A stretch of DNA of 41,943 nucleotides from CAZJPS01 sp964548055. Lineage in GTDB: Bacteria; Patescibacteriota; Gracilibacteria; Peribacterales; Peribacteraceae. This document shows positions 38,644 to 41,943 of this stretch, piece after piece; the stretch's first letter is position 1; every line of letters starts with the position of its first letter. The notes under the pieces are model-generated. The model made no database searches and was not told where the DNA came from. It saw nothing but the letters and a program-made list of their open reading frames with translations. The DNA is taken from the NCBI GenBank assembly GCA_964548055.1, contig CAZJPS010000002.1, positions 1-41,943 on the forward strand, written 5' to 3'. The position numbers and the translations under genes were made by a program.

Positions 38644-39334
38644 ACTTCTTCTTAGCGGCGTCTTCCTTTGCGCCTTTTTCAGCAGCTTCCTTCGTAGCGC
38701 CTTCAGCCGCAGCACCTTCTGCTGTAGCACCTTCTGCTGTAGCACCTTCAGCTGGAGTAACAGGAGCGGCAACCACTTCTTCAGCACGTGGCTCCTGAAC
38801 AGATGCCAGCACCATATCAGCAGCGTCCATCACTTTTACGCCCGTAGGAAGGGTAAGGTTTTGTACGCTCACATGATCGTGGAAATTTGCCATACCTGAA
38901 ATATCAACGCTCAAGCTATGAGGAAGATCGGATGGTAAGCAACGAACGCGTACGGTGTTGTGGGCAATCACAAACACCCCTCCTAGGCTCTTTACAGCAG
39001 GGGACTCGCCTTCAAAAGTGATTGGCACAAGTGTCTCAATTTCCTGCTTCATATTCACTGCGTAAAAGTCTGCATGCACCTCACGATCGGAAATAGGATC
39101 AAAGGCAATATCTTTAAAGAGAACAGGAACCTTCTTTCCATCAATATCTAGCTCGACAAGTGTGCTTTCTCCAGCCCTGGAGAAAGTTTTATGGAGCTCC
39201 TTCTCGTTGCACTGAATGTGCATGTTTTTCTCTATAGCGCCATACACCACGCAAGGTACCTGGTTATTCCTACGCATCTGCTTAGGCTTTGCCTTTTGGT
39301 CCCGTGCCGATGCTTTCAGAGTAATCATGTCCAT
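38642..39334 (-). CDS. rplY: 50S ribosomal protein L25 (general stress protein CTC family)
   Basis: The 230-residue product begins MDMITLKASARDQKAKPKQM with RRNNQVPCVVYG, as in the CTC form of L25. The 5S rRNA-binding beta domain (about 1-95) includes KDIAFDPISDREVHADFYAV. The C-terminal domain covers about 96-185 (TLVPITFEGESPAVKSLGGV; NFHDHVSVQNLTLPTGVKVM). The tail from about 190 is low-complexity, made of AEGAT/AEGAA repeats ending in KKK; in DNA this is a tandem 15-bp unit (GCACCTTCTGCTGTA on the plus strand, about 38711-38750). The length is longer than E. coli L25 (94 residues) but normal for the CTC type. Confidence 0.92.
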   Translation of the reverse strand: MDMITLKASARDQKAKPKQMRRNNQVPCVVYGAIEKNMHIQCNEKELHKTFSRAGESTLVELDIDGKKVPVLFKDIAFDPISDREVHADFYAVNMKQEIETLVPITFEGESPAVKSLGGVFVIAHNTVRVRCLPSDLPHSLSVDISGMANFHDHVSVQNLTLPTGVKVMDAADMVLASVQEPRAEEVVAAPVTPAEGATAEGATAEGAAAEGATKEAAEKGAKEDAAKKK

Positions 39335-39414
39335 AGAGAGGCTGTAGGGTAAGGGAAATGTGGCAAGAGGTCAACATGTGAAGTGCAGCGGCGGTCGCTA
39401 TCAAGGTTCGTTTG

Positions 39415-39470
39415 GCGATAAGTGGTAAGCGGCTAGCGGTTAGCTCTATATATCACTTATCGCTAACTGC
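39415..39470. terminator. Interlaced inverted repeats at the 3' end of the GT2 gene
   Basis: GCGATAAGTG (39415-39424) pairs perfectly with CACTTATCGC (39454-39463). GCGGTTAGC (39436-39444) can pair with GCTAACTGC (39462-39470) with one mismatch. The two stems share bases, so they exclude each other. It overlaps the last 18 bases of the glycosyltransferase gene. Confidence 0.7.
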
Positions 39471-40262
39471 TCGCCCCTTCCATTTCCAGAAATACTTTAA
39501 AGCGCTCAAAAGGTGAATACGAGCCGTTTTCTTGGTAATTAGGCTTAAAAAGCCTCCATCGCTCAGTCGTTGCTTACGGTCCAGTGCATGCACTTCTGGG
39601 CAGTACACCACACGCTTTCCATGTTTCCAGCATTGCCTGCATAGGTCGGTATCTTCAAAAAAGAGGAAAAAGCGGGGGTCAAAACCCCCTAATTCTTTAT
39701 AAAAGCTGCGTCTGATTACAAAACATGCCCCTACCACCCAATCTACATCTTGCATTTGCCCTTTCTTGCTATAGGAACGCAAATACCGGTGCATACGTTT
39801 TCGGAAGATTCGGCGGAGAAATGTTCGCTTAATAAAGACATCAATGGGGGTAGGGAATGCCCTGTGAGAATCCCGAATGCTGCCATCAGGGTGAACCAAT
39901 GCAGGTGCTACAATCCCTATTGAAGAATCGGACTCTATAATACGAATCATATTCTCAAGCCCACTCGGTTCTAGAATATTATCAGGATTGATGATGAGTA
40001 AGAATTCACCCAATGCTTGCGCAATTGCTACTTCATTTCCTTTCCCGTATCCACGATTGCTCCCTGTTTCTAGTAAGCGCATGGAAGCAAAATTGCGGGA
40101 GCGGCTCCGCAGATACCCAATGGAATCGTCTTCAGAGTGATTATCCACCACTAATATTTCCATCTGATCTGCCATTGTTTGCGCTTGCAGCGCTTGTACG
40201 CACCGAGCTGTATCTTTTGGTGACTTATAATTCAGGACAATGGCAGAGGCCAGGGGAGTCAT
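39453..40262 (-). CDS. GT2-family glycosyltransferase (rhamnosyltransferase-like)
   Basis: The 269-residue product has a GT-A fold. LASAIVLNYKSPKDTARCVQ opens it, then LVVDNHSEDDSIGYL, NRGYGKGNEVAIAQALGEFL and LLIINPDNILEPSGLENMI (the DxD-like NPDN typical of this subfamily). VDWVVGACFVIRRSFYKELG and FDPRFFLFFEDTDLCRQCW (ED box with catalytic acid) follow. It resembles WbbL-like rhamnosyl- and dTDP-rhamnose-using enzymes that build O-antigen-like surface glycans. The soluble enzyme has no membrane helices. TAGAAT lies 9 nt before the ATG. It fits with the nucleotidyltransferase and O-acetylation genes of the window. Confidence 0.88.
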   Translation of the reverse strand: MTPLASAIVLNYKSPKDTARCVQALQAQTMADQMEILVVDNHSEDDSIGYLRSRSRNFASMRLLETGSNRGYGKGNEVAIAQALGEFLLIINPDNILEPSGLENMIRIIESDSSIGIVAPALVHPDGSIRDSHRAFPTPIDVFIKRTFLRRIFRKRMHRYLRSYSKKGQMQDVDWVVGACFVIRRSFYKELGGFDPRFFLFFEDTDLCRQCWKHGKRVVYCPEVHALDRKQRLSDGGFLSLITKKTARIHLLSALKYFWKWKGRAVSDK

Positions 40263-40526
40263 AACGCTGATATTCTACACGTGTTCCGTACAGAACATGA
40301 CGAGTGTTCACTATGAGTACCGCTTCTATCACACACAAAATACATAAAGATGCGTCATCAGTTTTATTACTTCAGCATTCGCGTGTGAATGTTCTGTGCG
40401 CCCGTTTCTTGCTCCCCGTGCGCCTACGTGATATGCCATGAGCATATGTTCAGAGTATTGTTTCAGACGCGCGTGTTTCCTTTCCATTCCTGTGCTATGG
40501 GTGAGCCGCGTTTACTCCGGTTTAGT
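40263..40526. other. Gap before the small ORF, no clear gene
   Basis: I see no gene in this stretch. A small inverted repeat TGTTC-CGTACA-GAACA lies at about 40283-40298. Several in-frame ATGs (40389, 40446, 40497) open the frame of the next small gene, but without family or promoter support. Confidence 0.5.
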
Positions 40527-40727
40527 ATGGAGGAGCAACCGCCATCCGTCGTACCGCCAGCCACGAACGATATGAATAAAAAAGTAGAGGAGAGGATAGA
40601 GGCTCTCCGAAGGCTTCGTGTAGATCATTTTGGCATGAAGATTCAGGTTACTGAAAATGGCATCAGGACGCGTATCGTGATTCCTAAAGACAAGCTGGAG
40701 CGATACAAACAGTCATTATCGCAGTAA
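40527..40727 (+). CDS. Small hypothetical protein
   Basis: The 66-residue product starts MEEQPPSVVPPATNDMNKKV. A helix (EERIEALRRLRVDHFGMKIQ) and a short beta stretch follow (VTENGIRTRIVIPKDKLERY). It is compact and charged, and could bind nucleic acid or protein; no family is recognised. The start is uncertain, since upstream in-frame ATGs would add 10, 27 or 46 residues. Its last 12 bases overlap the 3' end of uppP on the other strand. Confidence 0.5.
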   Translation: MEEQPPSVVPPATNDMNKKVEERIEALRRLRVDHFGMKIQVTENGIRTRIVIPKDKLERYKQSLSQ

Positions 40728-41486
40728 TAAGATGGCACATGCTACCGCAAGGCCAATCCGGTATATGCCAAACGGAATAAACGAATGCGTTTTAATGAAT
40801 GTGAGGAACCATCGGATGCTCATGTATGCCACAAGAAAGGACATCAAAAATCCAATGAGGAGGGGAATGAGGTTTGCTGATGTCATGCTGCTACTGGATT
40901 TGAGAATATCGAGCGTTGCAGCGGCAGCGATGGTTGGAACAGCGAGTAAGAAAGAGAATTCCACTGTGGTACTCCTTGGAAGCCCTAATAATTGACCCCC
41001 AATGATCGTCGCTGCTGCGCGTGAGACTCCGGGGATAATGGCGAATGATTGGAAGACACCGATGAGCAGTGCTTGTGTATACGTGATGGAGGACACGGGT
41101 GCATCCTTTTCTATTTTTGTGTGCAACAAATCAAAAATGATCATGAGTACTCCACCAATAGCTAAGGCCCACAGCACTACGGGGATGCTTTCTAGCAATA
41201 TTTTTTTAACGAGATCATGCAGAAGAAAACCAATGATGGCGGTGGGAAAAAACGCGGCAAGGACCTTTGTGATCACGTTCGTGTTCACAAAGAGTGATTG
41301 CCATGAAAAGAACACAACAGCCAAAATAGCGCCCAATTGAATAGCGATCTCAAATGTTTTTAAGAATTCTGTTTGTGGAACCTGTAAAAGGCGTGATGCC
41401 AGCACAAGATGTGCCGTAGAGGAAATAGGAAGGAACTCGGTGAGCCCTTCTACTATTCCCAGTAGAGTAGCATGCAATTCCGTCAT
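40716..41486 (-). CDS. uppP: Undecaprenyl-diphosphatase UppP (BacA)
   Basis: The 256-residue product has about eight membrane helices. LLGIVEGLTEFLPISSTAHL carries the (E/Q)E...PISS motif with catalytic glutamates, and AIIPGVSRAAATIIGGQLLG carries PGxSRSxxT with the catalytic Arg. It turns undecaprenyl diphosphate into the monophosphate carrier used for peptidoglycan and surface glycans, and overexpression gives bacitracin resistance. It stands alone on the minus strand, 39 bp after the DoxX-like gene. Confidence 0.95.
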   Translation of the reverse strand: MTELHATLLGIVEGLTEFLPISSTAHLVLASRLLQVPQTEFLKTFEIAIQLGAILAVVFFSWQSLFVNTNVITKVLAAFFPTAIIGFLLHDLVKKILLESIPVVLWALAIGGVLMIIFDLLHTKIEKDAPVSSITYTQALLIGVFQSFAIIPGVSRAAATIIGGQLLGLPRSTTVEFSFLLAVPTIAAAATLDILKSSSSMTSANLIPLLIGFLMSFLVAYMSIRWFLTFIKTHSFIPFGIYRIGLAVACAILLLR

Positions 41487-41525
41487 GATGTGCAGTTAAA
41501 GAGAAGAAGGCTCATTGGTCTATTC

Positions 41526-41918
41526 CTATTTCTTTTTCAAACTGGCTGTTTCGAGGGAGTATTTCCCCCCTCCTAAGAATACGAGGGCAACACAGCACAG
41601 TAAAAGTAAGAAATCTAATTCCCACCCACCGCCAAAGCTTACATTCCACACCTTTATTTTTGTGTAGATTGCACCAATCATGACAACCGCAAGTATAAGG
41701 GCCATGTAGTCTGTGAGTAGACCAAGGAGTATTCCAAGCGCTGCAAGTGGTTCAATAACGGCCAAAATACGCAGTAATAGGGGGAGAGCGCCGGGTTCCA
41801 TTGCCGTACTGAAGAGTGACCATTTTTGCACTCCATGGAACAGGAAGATGGCAGCCACTCCTACGCGGAGTGCGAGAAGACCCAAACCAGGATTGCGTCC
41901 AAGCGAACGAAGAAACAT
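41526..41918 (-). CDS. DoxX family membrane protein
   Basis: The 130-residue product has four membrane helices. LGLLALRVGVAAIFLFHGVQKW is the DoxX opening (LRxxxGxxFxxHGxQK). LRILAVIEPLAALGILLGLL and a late WELDFLLLLCCVALVFLGGG follow, with the Trp-Glu preceding the last helix as in the family. DoxX proteins are small membrane subunits with unclear roles in redox stress or thiosulfate:quinone reduction. It is complete at the C-terminus; the start (41918) lies 25 bp from the window end. Confidence 0.88.
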   Translation of the reverse strand: MFLRSLGRNPGLGLLALRVGVAAIFLFHGVQKWSLFSTAMEPGALPLLLRILAVIEPLAALGILLGLLTDYMALILAVVMIGAIYTKIKVWNVSFGGGWELDFLLLLCCVALVFLGGGKYSLETASLKKK

Positions 41919-41943
41919 ACAATAATAAGGGGAACAGTGGCCT

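Noticed and set aside
40283..40298. GTTC-N6-GAAC palindrome as a LexA-like box
   Set aside because: LexA boxes have the opposite order (GAAC-N4-GTTC) and no SOS gene is next to it.
1..41943. Alternative genetic code (UGA as glycine, as in SR1/Gracilibacteria)
   Set aside because: TGA ends hpf, the helicase-like gene and the TIR gene at sensible places, with coupled downstream starts, and no gene needs read-through of TGA.

Overview
The window is a gene-dense bacterial chromosome segment, about 42 kb and about 50 genes. It looks like a member of the Candidate Phyla Radiation (Patescibacteria), with Peregrinibacteria or Peribacteria relatives the best guess. Supporting signs are many short hypothetical and lineage-specific genes, a eukaryotic/archaeal-type prolyl-tRNA synthetase, a 7TM plus ATP-grasp cluster, single-gene transcription units and few Shine-Dalgarno sites. 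TGA is used as an ordinary stop (for example at the ends of the helicase-like gene, hpf and the TIR gene), so the UGA-glycine code of SR1/Gracilibacteria does not apply. The phylum is inferred from gene content only; no 16S gene is present.

Layout. 1-6678 (minus strand): a unit with a secreted HExxxH zincin-like protein, a 1461-residue SNF2-type helicase-like protein with five N-terminal repeats, a membrane protein equal to the front half of a polyprenyl glycosylphosphotransferase, and a sugar nucleotidyltransferase cut by the window start. 6721-9214: an rRNA modification operon, rlmD - GNAT-like gene - rlmH. 9217-11290: membrane proteins (DUF1761, TMEM175-like) and a fatty acid desaturase that looks imported. 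11354-13860: tRNA-Glu(CTC), a lipoprotein, an HSP20 gene under a textbook CIRCE operator, a small membrane protein and a Cys-rich zinc-finger ORF without a normal start. 13977-19026 (minus): O6-alkylguanine-DNA methyltransferase, an SGNH/MBOAT polysaccharide O-acetylation pair, a lipoprotein and rlmI with a decayed copy of its own 3' end. 19111-21313: a TPR protein, a pseudopilin-like protein and an AI-2E family permease. 21408-24919: a transposon-like island (DDE transposase, small antitoxin-like gene, GC-rich TIR-TPR gene) bounded by a 17-bp imperfect inverted repeat. 24963-30547: PrxQ/Bcp peroxiredoxin, a PRMT-like methyltransferase, DUF1003, a PH-domain protein, proS and membrane proteins. 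30605-33878 (minus): three orphan genes in one operon. 34107-38535: hibernation factor, 7TM protein and an ATP-grasp/RimB-like/DUF1704 fusion. 38642-41918 (minus): ribosomal protein L25, GT2 glycosyltransferase, uppP and a DoxX-like gene.

Two genome-wide themes stand out. First, many genes have a -10 box (TATACT or TACACT) exactly 6 nt before the start codon, so their mRNAs should be leaderless. The imported-looking desaturase instead has a clear Shine-Dalgarno site. Second, many intergenic gaps hold long imperfect hairpins built from short repeated words. Three of these are recognisably copies of one ~95-bp element in two orientations, and one is telomere-like (GGGTTAGGG) and lies between divergent promoters.

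The best candidate for an undescribed system is 34107-38535. There a ribosome hibernation factor is translationally coupled to a 7TM protein and followed by a protein that joins an ATP-grasp amino-acid ligase, a degenerate RimB-like domain and a DUF1704/MATCAP-type metallopeptidase (HEIETH, QEGLA).
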